64,000 nt of DNA from Dimorphilus gyrociliatus (GCA_904063045.1 CAJFCJ010000006.1:2718946-2782945); one strand, 5' to 3'. Numbered from the stretch's first letter, positions 1-15,273 are shown. Translations and numbers: made by a program. Notes: a model not told the origin generated them from the letters alone.

Positions 1-97
1 AAAAATTTTTCACATTTTTTCAATTTTCCTCAGCGAATGAGCTAAATATAGATTTTTCTTCTTAATTCATTTAGAAAGATAAAAAAGAAAGGAAAAA

Positions 98-1117
98 ATG
101 AAACTGTGGCATGCTAAGGTTATAGCGCTTTTTGTTATTTGCACAACACAAGCGATATTCGTTCATTTGCCTATTAAAATTGCTCCATATTTTTATAAAA
201 AGGGGCAAAAAGGACAAAAGCTTATTCAATTTTTTCAATGTTTTGCCGGAGGTATTTTCTTTGGAATTTATTTGCTTCATATGGCGCCAGAAGTTAGAGA
301 ACTGTTGGAAGAACAACTTCTAGACAAGCATAATATTGATTATCCTATTCCGGAAGTAATTATGGGAGGTGGTTTCTTTTTTGTCCTGTTCTTAGAAAAG
401 TTTGTTCATGTTATATATTTTCGGTCGCAAAAGAACAAACAGGTATCGTCGATTGAACAGAGTCAGCAGGATGTTGAAAAGGAACCAAACGGAAGCATGG
501 TAATGACGACTCACGGTCAAGAAAATCATACAGATGTTACTCACGATCATACTCATGCAGTTCAACCAGCTCATTCTCATGTACACTTCAGATCGATTCT
601 TTTCCTTTTGGCTTTATCTCTTCATTGCGTTTTTGAAGGTATTGCAGTTGGTCTTAAGAAGACTGAAAAAGGAGTATGGACTATGATGGCAGCCATTTGC
701 GCTCATGAAATTGTCGTCTCTTTTTGTCTTGGTTTAAATCTCTATAAAACCTATAAAGATAACATAAAAAGATTTGTCCTGTGTGGTATAATCTATTCTA
801 TAGATTCACCAATTGGAGTTGCAATTGGTACCATTATCACAAGCACTGGCGGAAATCCAGATAAAGTTGATCTAATTAACGGAATTCTTCAGGGTATCGC
901 AGCTGGAACTTTTATCTATGTTACATTTTTCGAAATCCTATACGGAAACCTCAATCACGATACACCGTTAGTTATGCTACTAGCAATGCTTGTCGGTTTT
1001 GGAGTTATGTGCGGATTAAAAGCAATTCCAGAAGGTGACGAGCCCGACACACCTGCAAATGCAACTGTAAAAGCTCTTTTCAATATGGACAACTCACTTT
1101 ACAAATTACAATTATAG
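98..1117 (+). CDS. ZIP-family zinc transporter (SLC39A1/2/3-like)
   Basis: A single-exon gene of 339 codons, probably a zinc importer of the plasma membrane. It has about eight hydrophobic segments. A variable cytosolic loop at residues ~115-160 carries a His-rich stretch with HDHTH and HSHVH. Membrane segment 4 has the ZIP signature LSLHCVFEGIAVGL and segment 5 has the AHE pair, the metal-binding residues of ZIP proteins. The later LINGILQGIAAGTFIYVTFFEIL segment also matches ZIP1-3. The ATG at 98 follows an A-rich leader and gives an N-terminus of normal family length. The protein is complete, about the size of human ZIP1 (324 aa). The subfamily (ZIP1/2/3) is clear, but the exact ortholog is not. 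Confidence 0.93.
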   Translation: MKLWHAKVIALFVICTTQAIFVHLPIKIAPYFYKKGQKGQKLIQFFQCFAGGIFFGIYLLHMAPEVRELLEEQLLDKHNIDYPIPEVIMGGGFFFVLFLEKFVHVIYFRSQKNKQVSSIEQSQQDVEKEPNGSMVMTTHGQENHTDVTHDHTHAVQPAHSHVHFRSILFLLALSLHCVFEGIAVGLKKTEKGVWTMMAAICAHEIVVSFCLGLNLYKTYKDNIKRFVLCGIIYSIDSPIGVAIGTIITSTGGNPDKVDLINGILQGIAAGTFIYVTFFEILYGNLNHDTPLVMLLAMLVGFGVMCGLKAIPEGDEPDTPANATVKALFNMDNSLYKLQL

Positions 1118-1352
1118 TTTTCTTTTTTTTTTTTAAAAAGAAAAAGAATAATTCTAATTCTCTATTAATTATTTAGGTCAATTTTGTAAATATTTTACTA
1201 TATTTATTTATATATAACTGTTATTTTTAAATGCATTAGTTTAATAAAACAAAAGTAGTTATTTAAATAAATTTTTCACACGACTTTACGTAAAGAATTC
1301 AAAGCTGAAACTCTTTTAAAATATCAACTGTTAACGTTAATGTAGTACTGAA

Positions 1353-4300
1353 ATGAATAATACTACATTTCTTAATCAAATTTTTAAGAATAATATAACT
1401 AATTCCAGTTCTGTAGGTCAGAATGATAATAGGGATTATGGATTAGATCATTTTTTCATAATACTATGTCTTCTTCCGATATCTGCATGCGTTAAACAGA
1501 TTATGGAGAAATTAATTATACCTTATACATTAATACTATTTATTGGCGGAGTGCTTATTTATCAATTCCTGAAAAACAATAATGAATTCCAAGATAGATT
1601 AGTATGGATTAGAGAAACACAATGCGATTTTCTAGGTTATATTCTTGTTCCTCCAATAGTTTGTATTAGTATTTTAAATATGAATAATCTTGATGGATTT
1701 AAGACAAAATACCAAATTATAACTCTGGGGGTGATAGGCTATTTTGCAACGTCGTTTATTGGTGGATTATTCGCAACGTATATGCTCAATTATACTTGGA
1801 CTGTTAAGGATGGGATTGTTTTTGGTTCGATAATATCGGTCATTGACCCTGCAAGTATAAATGATTCTCTAAAGAGAAACAATATCATGAGAAAGCATAC
1901 TATTCATATCTTAAATGGTGAAGTGTCCTTTCAGAATATAATTTGCTTGGTTTTATTTATTACCAATAATACGTTATCTCATAATCCAATCCATACCAGA
2001 TACACTCTTATCCTATTTTCAGTCAGATTGCTTTTATCACCTGTTATCGGATACATTATCGGATACATCATAACAGTTATTATTAATTTAATGTTAAATA
2101 ACATAAATATGCAAATTATTTTCATTTGGTCAATAAGTTTATTAAGTTATTACTCAGCTGAAGTGCATTGTTGGGGAATAGGTGTTTTGGCTCTATCAAG
2201 TATAATCTATACACTTAAATCGAGAAGTACATTACTTCAAACAGTTAAAATTTTCCAGAAAATATCATCTTTCTGGAATTTATTGCTGTTTATTTCGGAG
2301 ACTTTAATCTTTTTTTTAGCTGGACTTACAGTCTGTAAAAGTATAGCGAATATGACGAAACCTAAAGATTTCGTAAACTGTCTTATCTTATATTTAGTAT
2401 TGAACTTTGTAAGAGGATTCGTTCTTTTATTAAGCTATCCGACTTTGAAGAGGTTAGGTAATGGTTTTAATTGGCAAGAATTGATAATATTTATAATATC
2501 TGGGGTGAAAGGGTCTATGAGCTTAATTCTGGCTATATGCTTTAAAGGCAATGGCAAAGAGAAACTACTAATTGCTGTTGTATTCTGTACATGTCTATCT
2601 TTATTTATAAATAGGATTTTATTGGAAATCTTTAGTAAGAAAATAGGATTAAGAAAGTTATTAAATACCCGAAAATGTCGTCTGAAGGCTGCTTTAAAAT
2701 ACCTTAAAAATGAGGGTGAATTCATGAAAAATGCCTTAAAATCAGATACGCTATTGGCAGATGCTAACTGGGACATAGTTGATAAGAGAACCAGATTTTC
2801 TCATTCCATAAGAGTAGTTAGTGATTATTGCGGTTTGAAAATGATCTAATTGTATTTAAAAAAAACCCTTTCGCTAATTACTTAAAGGAAGAAGACGAAG
2901 TTGAATCGTATTCCCTAACGTATCTTACCGCAACTCGGAGGGCGACGTGTCCCAACTGCCAATTAAATATCAAATCGGAACCAACGCCGCAAGAATCTGA
3001 AAGAATGAAGAAAGAAGCTTATAGGAGATTCTTAAATGCTCAACTCTTCTCGTTTAGAAAACAACTTCAATGCGGTATGATATCAAAAGATGCATGTAAA
3101 ATTCTGATAGGTAATGTTGTTAACAATCTAAACGATGGAAATCATATATCGCCAATCATCGACCTTGAATCGAATCTTAGAATGAGTCCTATAATTCGTT
3201 GGATAGCTTCAATTGAGAAACAAAACAAAGTAGCAGCATATATGGATTTCATAGAAGAACCTATAAATATTTATGAATCATCAATTAAATTCGATAAATG
3301 GTACAGACTATCAAATTCCTTAACTGTAACAGTACTCATTCAAATAGTATCTTTGATAGTGGTCATCCTTTATTCGTGTCGACTTTTTGGCTCGTGTAAA
3401 CACCAATCAACGTTTATCTTTATTTGCTCATTTCAGTCCATTAGTGTTATCTTACTGCTCAATCACATTCTTATAAACGCTTTAAAACGATGTTGTACAA
3501 GATTGTGCGCCGTATTTCTTATTTTTATATTAGAAATTATCATTTTAACTATTGAAACAATCAGTAAAGAGAGTCGTTTATCCTGGTTGAAATTCATTAT
3601 CAAGGTCATATCGTTCATTCTAACTTCATGTCTTGGAAAATGTTGCCATAATCCTATAAATAAACTTATTAAATCATTTTTAAATTTATTAAAGAATGTT
3701 AAAGATGAGATTATTTATAAAAGAATTAGAAAAGGCTATGAAATCGTACAAGGTTCTCTACAATCTCATGAATATGCCGAAAAACAATTAGATTGTATAA
3801 TTGATGATGAATGGATTATTGATAAATTGAAAGATAATATTAAAAAATTTCAATCAGAAACTAGAAAAGGGTTAAACAAATTCCAAAATCAGCAAACAGG
3901 TGTTATTGTGTCAGTTAAAACTGAACAGGAAAGTACTCTATGATTATCATATTTACATATTTAACATAGAAATATTTATGATATTTAAACCATCAGGCGT
4001 GTAGGAATATACTATTTCATATGAGAGATCAATTAGAAGATTTATGCGAAAACGCTTTGCTAGACGATGATGAAGGTGAAGAGCTACTTAATATGATAAA
4101 TGAAAGATTAAGAAAATTATCCAAGCTTCCATCGTCAATTTCCCCTCCTGTTCCTGAAATGATTATTAAGAATGTTACTTGGATTAATGACGATGATTTA
4201 ATACAGTATTTAAATCATGCAGCAGATTATTATAAACTTATGCCAAAAGATTGCTTTAAATTAGAAACTGATAAAGATTTACTAATTACTCAAAACGATA

Positions 4301-5112
4301 GGATAGCAATTAAAAAGTCCCTATATATTATTTTATCAGGTCTGGTCTCTTATGAATATGAATCCTACGAAAATTTTGGCAATTCTCTCGAAGAACGAAG
4401 ACTAAAGAAGTTAAACGATACTCTAACATCTGGTAGTGTAGTTGGTGAATTGGAATTGTTGATTGATCAGCGCGAAAGTAATAAGGAATTAGTATGTGAA
4501 ACCGCTAGTCAAATTTACGTTATTGAATTCGATCGGATTCGTTCAGCATTCAACCTATACGAAAAATTAGAATTAAACCTCTGGAAAAGTGTTAGTATTA
4601 AGATTGCCGCCGATATTTTAGGTCTAAAGCCAAAGTATAAAAAATGGACGAAATCCAAGATAAAAGCTCTTCTTCATAGGTCTGATTTATATTTACATCG
4701 TTGTGTCTCTCTAGAGCAATGGCAAAACGGAGGTGGTGAAAGGAAAATCGACCTAAATAGAAGTTCTTTTTCTGATGTTATACTCATTTATGGTCGAGCG
4801 GTTGCTCAAAGATCGAAATCCATTTTACAAGGACCAATTTATTTACAACCAGAAGTTGAAGAATTAACACTTATACCAACTCTTGATGGTCGAACTTCCT
4901 TCCTTACAGCTAAGCACGTGGTTCTTAGTATCCCTACGAATTTTGCTATACTTTCATCTATGCATAGTGTAACAAAGATATCTTGCGAAGGGTCCTCCTG
5001 TCTTGAACACTCGGACGAATGCCAGAAAAATGTTAAACATGATAAAAGTTCCAATTATTCTTCCAATTCTCCCTTTCATAGTCGAACTCAAACTCCAGTA
5101 AATAGTAAATGA
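1353..5112 (+). CDS. SLC9C: SLC9C-type Na+/H+ exchanger with voltage-sensor and cyclic-nucleotide-binding domains
   Basis: Three successive open frames make one gene. 1353-2813 encodes a multi-pass exchanger domain. 2888 to ~3932 encodes a linker with CPNC and a four-helix voltage-sensor-like domain. ~4000-5112 encodes a cyclic-nucleotide-binding-like fold. A GT-AG intron at 2814-2887 restores the frame. The second junction, between ~3932 and ~3997-4028, is not fully resolved: the best protein match does not coincide with a canonical in-frame GT-AG pair, though 3933-4027 would work. The total is about 1190 residues, like human SLC9C1. In known animals this family raises sperm pH after hyperpolarisation and is tuned by cAMP. 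Oddities: the exchanger's usual GESLLND stretch reads GEVSFQN, S4 has few basic residues, and the cyclic-nucleotide pocket lacks a clear arginine. Confidence 0.82.
2814..2887 (+). other. Intron joining the exchanger and sensor parts of SLC9C
   Basis: The sequence runs GTAGTTAGT...TTAAAG. Its 74 nt length brings the upstream frame into register with the downstream ORF, so the overlapping frames here are exons of one gene, not a frameshift. Confidence 0.7.
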
Positions 5113-5276
5113 TTTAAACTGAAATATTTATTATTTCTGTTTTTTTTTTACTTTAATTTATGTCTCTTTTTTTAAATAAACTAATTTAAAGTTGAAAGTT
5201 TAAGTCATTTAGAAATGTCTTCCGTAGTCCCTTAGTTTAGTAAGACCCCATTTCCTGTGGATATTCAACCGCTATC

Positions 5277-7164
5277 ATGAGTTCAAGGAAGAAAGGTGAC
5301 TTGTCGGAAAATGAAAAAAAATTAATAGATGCATCTCTAAATGGTAAGTCAAATTAAATATGTTTCATTGTTTATTTCATTTAAAATTTTCTTTAACTTA
5401 ACAACAAACATAACTATGTCCAATTTTCGTCTACATCCATAATCCGCGTTAAATATTTTAGGGAATGTGGAGGACATACGAAACTTACTGGCGGAGAAAG
5501 ATGTTTTTGTTGACTGTTTGGATTCGGTTTGTTATCAATATAGATCTTTATGTTTGTTTGTAATAGTTGTGTAATCATTCTAGTCTGGTATGACACCTCT
5601 TCATCACGCGGCATTTAAAGGGAAGTTGGATTCTGTGAAGTTGCTTTTAGCCCACGGCGCGGACGTCAATTCTCCTTACCACGAGCAAGATTATAGTATT
5701 TTGATGATGGGAGCTATATCAGGTGAGAACTTTTATTAAAAATTAAATCAGCTAATAAACTTTCTATAAAAAGGAAACGTTGATGTGACGAGAACCCTTT
5801 TGGAAGCTGGCGCTAAAACTTCAAGAGAGAATAAAGTTGGTAGAACAGCGACACAAATGGCAGCTTTCGTTGGACAACATCAGTGTGTTTCACTGATTAA
5901 TAATTTTTTTTCCAGAGAAGACTTAGACTACTATTGCGTTCCAAGAGGTAAAACCATTTCTGTGCCTTACACCTATGTCTTGACATGAATTTATTTATTC
6001 ATTTAAAATATAGGTTTAGAAACTGAACCAAAGTTACCACCTGAATTGGCGGATACCGTCTACAGACTTATTCTAAGTTCAAGTTTAAATCCTGTCAAAG
6101 TAAGTAGATACGACTTTAAAAATATATTAATAAAGTTATTAAAAACTTTATTATAGTAACTAATGTTTAAAATCATTCAACAGATTACTTTATACTTACA
6201 AGCCAATCCACAACTAATAGTTAATTCAAAAATAATATGCAAACTATTCGATCTTTTATGTGAAAAGATGATGAAGAGTACTCACACAAACGAAGTATAT
6301 ATCAACTTTTGAAATATTTAACCTATGCATGTTTTAATCCTTTAATTTCTTATATATTTTAGATTATGGCCCTTAAGTTTCATTATTTATCTTTTATTAT
6401 AAAATCGGTTACTGATTTTCATGAGAAGGAAAATAGTGATTTAAGTGGTTTTTTGAAGGCGTAAATACAAATTTAATTGATTTTTATACGAGAATAAGGA
6501 TTTACCATTTTTACATAATATTTTAACAGATTGTTAAGAGTAAGAACTGATGGATGTTTCGAAACAACTGAGAAACTTATAAGAGGAGCTCTAAAATCAT
6601 TCCCTTATGTAGAAAGTCAACTTTTTAAACAACTTGTACGACAGCTATGCGATGCAAGAATGGTACTTTCTTCAATTTTCTAAAAGTTAATAAAATAACT
6701 ATTAGAATTATCTTCTTTTAAAAGGGTGTACCATCGGCTCTTGGGGTTTTGAGTAGCGGCATAAACGGTCAACGATTTGCATCCGAGGAAGACAAAGAAT
6801 GCGAATGTTGCGGTGAATTGAAAGCAAAAATGAAATGTTCCGCCTGTAAAATGGTTCACTATTGTAACAGTCAATGCCAAAAACTACAATGGTTTGTCCA
6901 TAAAAAACAATGTAAAAGACTAGGAGGTTTGTACAAGTTGTATACAACTTTTATATCTTTTAACTTTTATATCTTGTTTCAAAAACAGAATTATACCTGG
7001 AGAATCAAGAACGCATAAAACTAGAGAAAGAAGAGGAAGAGAGAAGAAAACTAGAAGAAGAAAAAGCCAAAGAAGATGTAAAAGACGATTTGGAAGAATG
7101 TCAAGAGAAAATATCTGAAATGCTAACTGAAAAAGAGGAAAACATCGAAAATACGAAAAATTAA
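5277..7164 (+). CDS. ANKMY2: Ankyrin-repeat and MYND zinc-finger protein (ANKMY2-like)
   Basis: Ten short exons joined by small introns. The N-terminus ([20 protein letters not shown]) leads into three ankyrin repeats, visible as [20 protein letters not shown] and [21 protein letters not shown] helical middle follows. The MYND zinc finger is encoded at ~6795-6930 with the pattern [18 protein letters not shown]...HYCNSQCQ...H..C. The last exon (6989-7164) is a charged coiled coil rich in Glu and Lys. Domain order and length match ANKMY2, which in vertebrates binds FKBP38 and affects delivery of adenylyl cyclases to cilia during Hedgehog signalling. The cilia role here is inferred from the family. 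The gene is convergent with the minus-strand PGGT1B gene. Confidence 0.88.
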
Positions 7165-7557
7165 AAAGAAAATCTATTTTAATATTTGGTTTGTTTCTTT
7201 GTCTGTGTTTAGAATTTCTTTTGTAGTTAATTATATGTGTATTGTTTATTTCATTGAATGTGGAGTTGTTTGAATTTTACCCAAAAAGTAAATCTGTTAG
7301 ATGTAACAAAATGTGAGCAATACATTGTATAAAACTTACAGACACGAGAAATTTTTGTATTTTAATAATTAAGACAATCAATCAAATATAATTGTAGACT
7401 ATTTATTTAACATATATTCTATATAAAGGTAGAGTCTGCCATCTATTTTATAAGATTAAATAGCAGTTCAGCCTTTTCTTTGTTTTAAAAAAATTGAACA
7501 GTAATAAAATACTGTTGTAGAAAACTTTAAATATCACTGCATTATCTTTGTCATAAG
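7165..7557. other. Convergent intergenic region
   Basis: A 3'-to-3' spacer between ANKMY2 and the PGGT1B-containing gene. It is AT-rich, with several AATAAA-like signals that could serve the two 3' ends. I see no gene in it. Confidence 0.6.
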
Positions 7558-10469
<2,912 letters not shown>

Positions 10470-10780
10470 TAAACATTGGTATTACTAAACTACGATATAA
10501 TGAAGCTCAATCTAGGTATTTTTAAGCACGAATTTATTGAATATATCTCAATTATTAATCTTTATTACATATTTACGAACAAAATTTATATAAACTTTCT
10601 TTTCATAAAAAATAAACAAACAAATAGATAACAAAACAGAAGAGAGATTCGTCCTAAAGAACGTTACTTCTTTACTTGGTTTTGTTTCAAAGTTCATATG
10701 TATTTTTTATCACCACATAACATTGCATAAATCTAATCAAAATCAAACGTTATGTTAATTTTTCTATTACGTAATGCTGT

Positions 10781-13385
10781 TTAACTCTGTAAAGACAAAA
10801 ATTGATAGAAAATATCTACTATTTTGCTATCAACTTCAGAGGTGAAAATCAACTCTTCTAAGGTTTTACTATAGATTTGGATAACAGGTTGATAGAGTTG
10901 AAAAATTTCTTTCAACCGTCCAATTGCCCAACAATACCATGGTGTTAAATGGTTCTCCTGATCCAAATCCGATTCAGATAAATGCTCACCTAAACAAATG
11001 ATAAATCTTTGGAAAATAATAAGGAATAGATTTTTTAAGTTAGTTTTCCCCGTCTCCAATTCATCCTCAAATTCTTTTAATTGTCCTGATGTTGGGATAT
11101 CATGGATGCTAACATCCTCCAGTAAATTAAATGAATTTCTATTTTTCTTTCCCTGAATATATCTTTCATTTAAATTTGCTACCTGCTGTTCAACCCTATT
11201 AATTGTTGTGTGCAAAACATCCCACACATAAAAGCAAGTAAAGTTGGCCTCCATTTCTTCACTGAATATCCAAGATGTAATAGTTGTGGCGTCTATAATT
11301 TGTATTTTTACTAGCTTATCAATTATTAAACTAATCATTTGTTCATTGTTGCGCCAAAGATTGTGAACTGCGTTTAAGATACAAAGTTGAGACTCTTCTG
11401 AGTCTGCGAGAGCTCGAAGAACTTCGTGAAACTTTGTAAGAGCAGCGAGAGAATGGGAAATTGACTTTGAACCCAAATTAAGAAGTGTGGACACAAAAAC
11501 TTGTAGCTTATTATGTTCACAAATATCTTTCTCCTCTATTCCTTCCATTGTAGAGGGCGTCTCTTCCAAAATATCTATTATTTCTTCTGGGCCAACTTTA
11601 CCTTTAATTGCAGCAACTAATTTTTTACTGAGTTCGTTATCACTATAATCAAATTGTGGTTTTGGTTGTGGTGGTCTGTATTTTTCCAGACTATCAGGAG
11701 TGAAGTCGATTACTCGTTGATGATAAGAAAGTTTCATACATCTTATCAATACTTCTTTCAGGAACCTTGACTTTTTAGTATCTTTATCATTACATTCCGC
11801 ATCAGTGATCCAATCGTCCCAGCACCATCGAAATTGAAAATTTGATAAATGATGCGAGAACCAGGTAGCAAATCTGACAACACAAGTAACCTCCATATTA
11901 TCTAGTCTCTCAAATAATAGTTCAGTAGCTTGCGCCAAGACGAGCGGGAATGACGATGGCTGAAGTTTGCAGAGTTCTATGAGTAAAGTACTATAGAAAA
12001 TTTCGATTCTTTTATTCTTTGGTAGCTCAAATAATTTTGAAAATATCACTTCAACTATAAGATAATTAATGGGAGCTCGCGATCTGCACGTAAATTCACT
12101 CAAAGCAGTGGCACAACCTTTTTTGTCAAGATATAACAAGTCTATTATGTAGCTCAGCTGCTCCTCAATAATATATCTTTCAACTGCGTGAGCTCCAGGT
12201 AGAACAGGTCCATCGTGAGGCACATCTGTATAATCAAACAAGCGAAATACAACTTTAGGAACTGGATAAATCACATTGTCATTATAGCTAGGCAAAGTGA
12301 AATTAGGTAAAGTATGCTGAAGAGCTTCACATAAAATGCTATCAAAAGCTTCGTAAGGTCGAATAATGCTAGCTTCCATCCAATCGTTATTTTCCAAATG
12401 TTCAATTTGGGACCATAAGCAATCTAAGTAATCTTCTTGAGCGTGCGGTTCATTAGTTGACCATACTCTTAGAATTTTAAGATGCTCTTTAGATCGTCCA
12501 TTTAAGTAAAATCTTATCGACTTCAACAAGATAATAAAGTCGCGTTCTTTTTTTTCATAAAGAGCTCTTCCAACCCATGGTATTGATGACATAACATAAT
12601 AAACAAGCATATCACGATATACTTGAGAAGTTATCGCTTCTGTATTCGCCATGTCGATCCATACCTTGAGAAATGCCAACAAAGACGCTGCGCTAAGAAC
12701 ATGGCAATTTACCAAATCGCTAATGAAACGAACGATACATCTACTACTCTCCCATTGTTGATCTTGCATACAAGTTTTTAGACGCCTAAGAAGAAGCTCC
12801 AACATCTCGCCTCCAACAGAATAAGAATTAGCATTTATTAGTCCAACAAGAGTAGAATAAACTGTTCCTTTTTCAGGCATTTCTACAACACAATCTGCCA
12901 AAATGCCTAAAATTTCATCTTTATGTTCGGTCATATCCGAATGAAGGACTTTCGATAAAGCTAATAAATTACTCTCTAGAGTTGCCGTACTTTTCTCTCC
13001 AATCTTCATAATTAAATTATTCAATCTTTCCTCCACATCTTGAGTTTCACTCGCTTCAGAATCATTTCTCTGACGAGCATAAGCTGCTATAAATAAAACA
13101 AATAAAAAACAAATCCTTTTTTGCCGTCATTGAAAGTTAGTATAATTTATAAACTATAAATTAAAGTGTACTAAACAGATTATTATATTTATTAGCCTTG
13201 AAAAACTAAACTAATAATTAATATATAGAGAGAAATTAGTCAAAAAGTTTTGAATGTGTAGTATTATAATATATAAATTACTTATCTTTTTTTTAGTTGG
13301 AATTTATCAAGTTTACTCATAAAAGTAAAATAATTAAACAATACTTACAGACTTCATCTCTACTGGAGTATCGCTTCCTTTTCAT
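10781..13385 (-). CDS. NCBP1: Nuclear cap-binding protein subunit 1 (CBP80)
   Basis: Exon 1 (13385-13349, MKRKRYSSRDEV) is a basic, NLS-like start. It splices in phase to one very long exon (13086-10781) of about 768 residues. The MIF4G-type helical repeats match CBP80 throughout: LVGLINANSYSVGGE, VRFISDLVNCHV, SSIPWVGRALYEKK, EEYLDCLW-like QEDYLDCLWSQIEHLENN, AFDSILCEALQHTLPNF, FRLFDYTDVPHDGPVLPG, LLIELCKLQPSSFPLVLAQA and NLFLIIFQRFIICLGEHL. The protein is complete and about the human length of 790. With CBP20 it binds the 5' cap of nascent RNA polymerase II transcripts and links to splicing, export and the pioneer round of translation. No CBP20 gene is in the window. Confidence 0.97.
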
Positions 13386-13716
13386 GTTTTTTTATTAATT
13401 TTCACTGCAGTTATCTAAATAACGCTAAACTTTTTGTAAAGGAAGTTACAAAATGTCGCGTGGTTGGACATATGCTGAAGTAAGGCTCTCTGTTCAGTAA
13501 TCAATATTACGCAATATAAATTAACTGATATCGGGAACCAGTCGAAATTCCAAATTTTCCAAGAGCTCAGTTTATATTAGATGACATTGTTAAAGTATTT
13601 TTGAATTTGTACTTTATCTGTTTAAAACAGACAAATAATAAAAAGAGATCAATACACATTAGATAATGTTGTATTTGCCTTGAAAAATGCTCTACTTTTC
13701 AAACAATATTTATTCA
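13386..13716. other. Spacer upstream of NCBP1
   Basis: It holds the NCBP1 promoter and the 3' flank of the RING gene, both on the minus strand. A short plus-strand ATG frame at 13453 is closed after ten codons. No supported gene. Confidence 0.5.
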
Positions 13717-15273
13717 TTATTCAACACTTTTTATATGAACTGTGTTTATAACTGATTTCGACATAAAATATACTAATATTCCCTTGGAAGTCTTCTTATA
13801 TTCGAACGTCTTGTATAAATCGAAAACCGTCTTATAAACCCAAAGTTCAACGCTATTTTTTTTCAATTCGCTTAAATAAGTATTATTGAATACTGATAAA
13901 GCTGAACCTTTTTTACATAGAAGTCTTGTAAGGAAAGAAATACTCGAACAACTAAATGTTGCATCCGAACCATTGAAAAATAGATTTGTCGCCGACATTG
14001 TCGATAATACAACACCAGAATTGAAATCTAATATACAGCAAGATTTTTCAGAGAAGTACGTAATTAATTTATCACCGTTTAATTTCATATCAATTACACA
14101 GCCCCAAGTATTATCAATTTCTGATTTCCATTCAATTTTAAATGGATCAGAGAGTTTTAGAATTGTTGAATTCTTACCAGCCATTTCGCTTGTTAATATA
14201 ATTCCATTATTCCATCCTGTCATATTACAGTAAAAACTACCTTTTCTAGCAAAACAAAACTCTTTAAAGAGGCACTGATACCGAAGATAGTTCTTTTTTG
14301 TTATACTACGTACATATTCTACCATATTTGTTCCAGAATTTAAAATGTAAACTTTATTATTAACCGCAATTTTAAATTGTCGTTCATTTTGACAGATCCA
14401 CTCGTGTAAATTCTCCAATAGTTCTTCTTCCCAATTATAACGATAGAAATTGTAGCTATATTCGCTATTTGATGGTTTTTCGGTTATTAAATATAAAAAA
14501 TTATCATAACTTTGCGCTGTGACAATTGTACACGGCTTGGGTATTGAACAAACTTCTGCTTTTACTGTAAAATCCCTTGTTGTAATATTCGTACCAATGT
14601 CGATTAGTTTCTCTATTGATTCTTCGGGATAGAAGTCTATCATTCTATGAAGGCATGATATTGCCTTATTGCTTAATTCAATTTTCATTTCCATTTCGCC
14701 ATCTTCTTCGCTAGAAAAATTATCGTATTCTTGAAATTCGGCTATTATTTCTTCCATTTCATCTTTTTTCTTATCAAAGAACGCTTCAACTTCATTTAAC
14801 AGTATCCTGTTTCTCTCTGAAATTCTTTCAGCAAGCTTTTCAGTCGCGCAATTAATTTTCTCACAAATAGAATACTCTTCTTGTTCCAAGTTTCCCAAAG
14901 ATGCAGTAAGAAGTTTCTCAGTATCGCAAAGTACTCTATTTTCAGTATTTTGATAGTTTTCTGTATAGATTTTTCTCCGAATAGGTTTGTCTTCGTCCAT
15001 ATCAAAGAGTCCTAAACGTGGAAATGATCTCACTCCATTTTCTGTCCAAACATGCTCTTCCCGACAGATAGGACAGCAAATAGTATCGCCCGGTTCTGAG
15101 TCATTATGTTCAGCTAACATTTCGATACATTCAGTGCAGAAAATATGAACGATATTGCTGCAGGGGAAACATCTCGGTTCTTTTTGAATCCACGTTGCCT
15201 TGCATATTGCACAAATAGTTTCCTCCTCCATTAGAACCTGATTCAAGTTAATGTCTTCGTCGTTAGAAGTCAT
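13717..15273 (-). CDS. RING-finger protein (TRIM-like, probable E3 ubiquitin ligase)
   Basis: An intronless 518-codon gene. Residues ~20-72 form a C3HC4 RING: CAIC, then PCSNIVHIFCTEC with the His ligand, then CCPIC. A helical, acidic segment (~125-200) is probably coiled coil. The C-terminal ~270 residues are beta-rich with short hydrophobic strands, compatible with a propeller-like or WD/NHL-like fold, but no repeat is clear enough to name. No B-box cysteines are seen after the RING, so it is not a canonical TRIM. The RING suggests E2 binding and ubiquitin transfer; the substrate is unknown. The lack of introns among intron-rich neighbours hints at retroposition or lineage-specific expansion. 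Confidence 0.75.
   Translation of the reverse strand: MTSNDEDINLNQVLMEEETICAICKATWIQKEPRCFPCSNIVHIFCTECIEMLAEHNDSEPGDTICCPICREEHVWTENGVRSFPRLGLFDMDEDKPIRRKIYTENYQNTENRVLCDTEKLLTASLGNLEQEEYSICEKINCATEKLAERISERNRILLNEVEAFFDKKKDEMEEIIAEFQEYDNFSSEEDGEMEMKIELSNKAISCLHRMIDFYPEESIEKLIDIGTNITTRDFTVKAEVCSIPKPCTIVTAQSYDNFLYLITEKPSNSEYSYNFYRYNWEEELLENLHEWICQNERQFKIAVNNKVYILNSGTNMVEYVRSITKKNYLRYQCLFKEFCFARKGSFYCNMTGWNNGIILTSEMAGKNSTILKLSDPFKIEWKSEIDNTWGCVIDMKLNGDKLITYFSEKSCCILDFNSGVVLSTMSATNLFFNGSDATFSCSSISFLTRLLCKKGSALSVFNNTYLSELKKNSVELWVYKTVFDLYKTFEYKKTSKGILVYFMSKSVINTVHIKSVE

Noticed and set aside
1353-5112. Three separate genes in three frames (exchanger, middle protein, cyclic-nucleotide protein)
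   Set aside because: The order and combined length match one SLC9C protein, and an intron at 2814-2887 restores the frame.
13453-13485. Plus-strand ATG frame MSRGWTYAEV
   Set aside because: It closes after ten codons, and no downstream exon could be joined with confidence.
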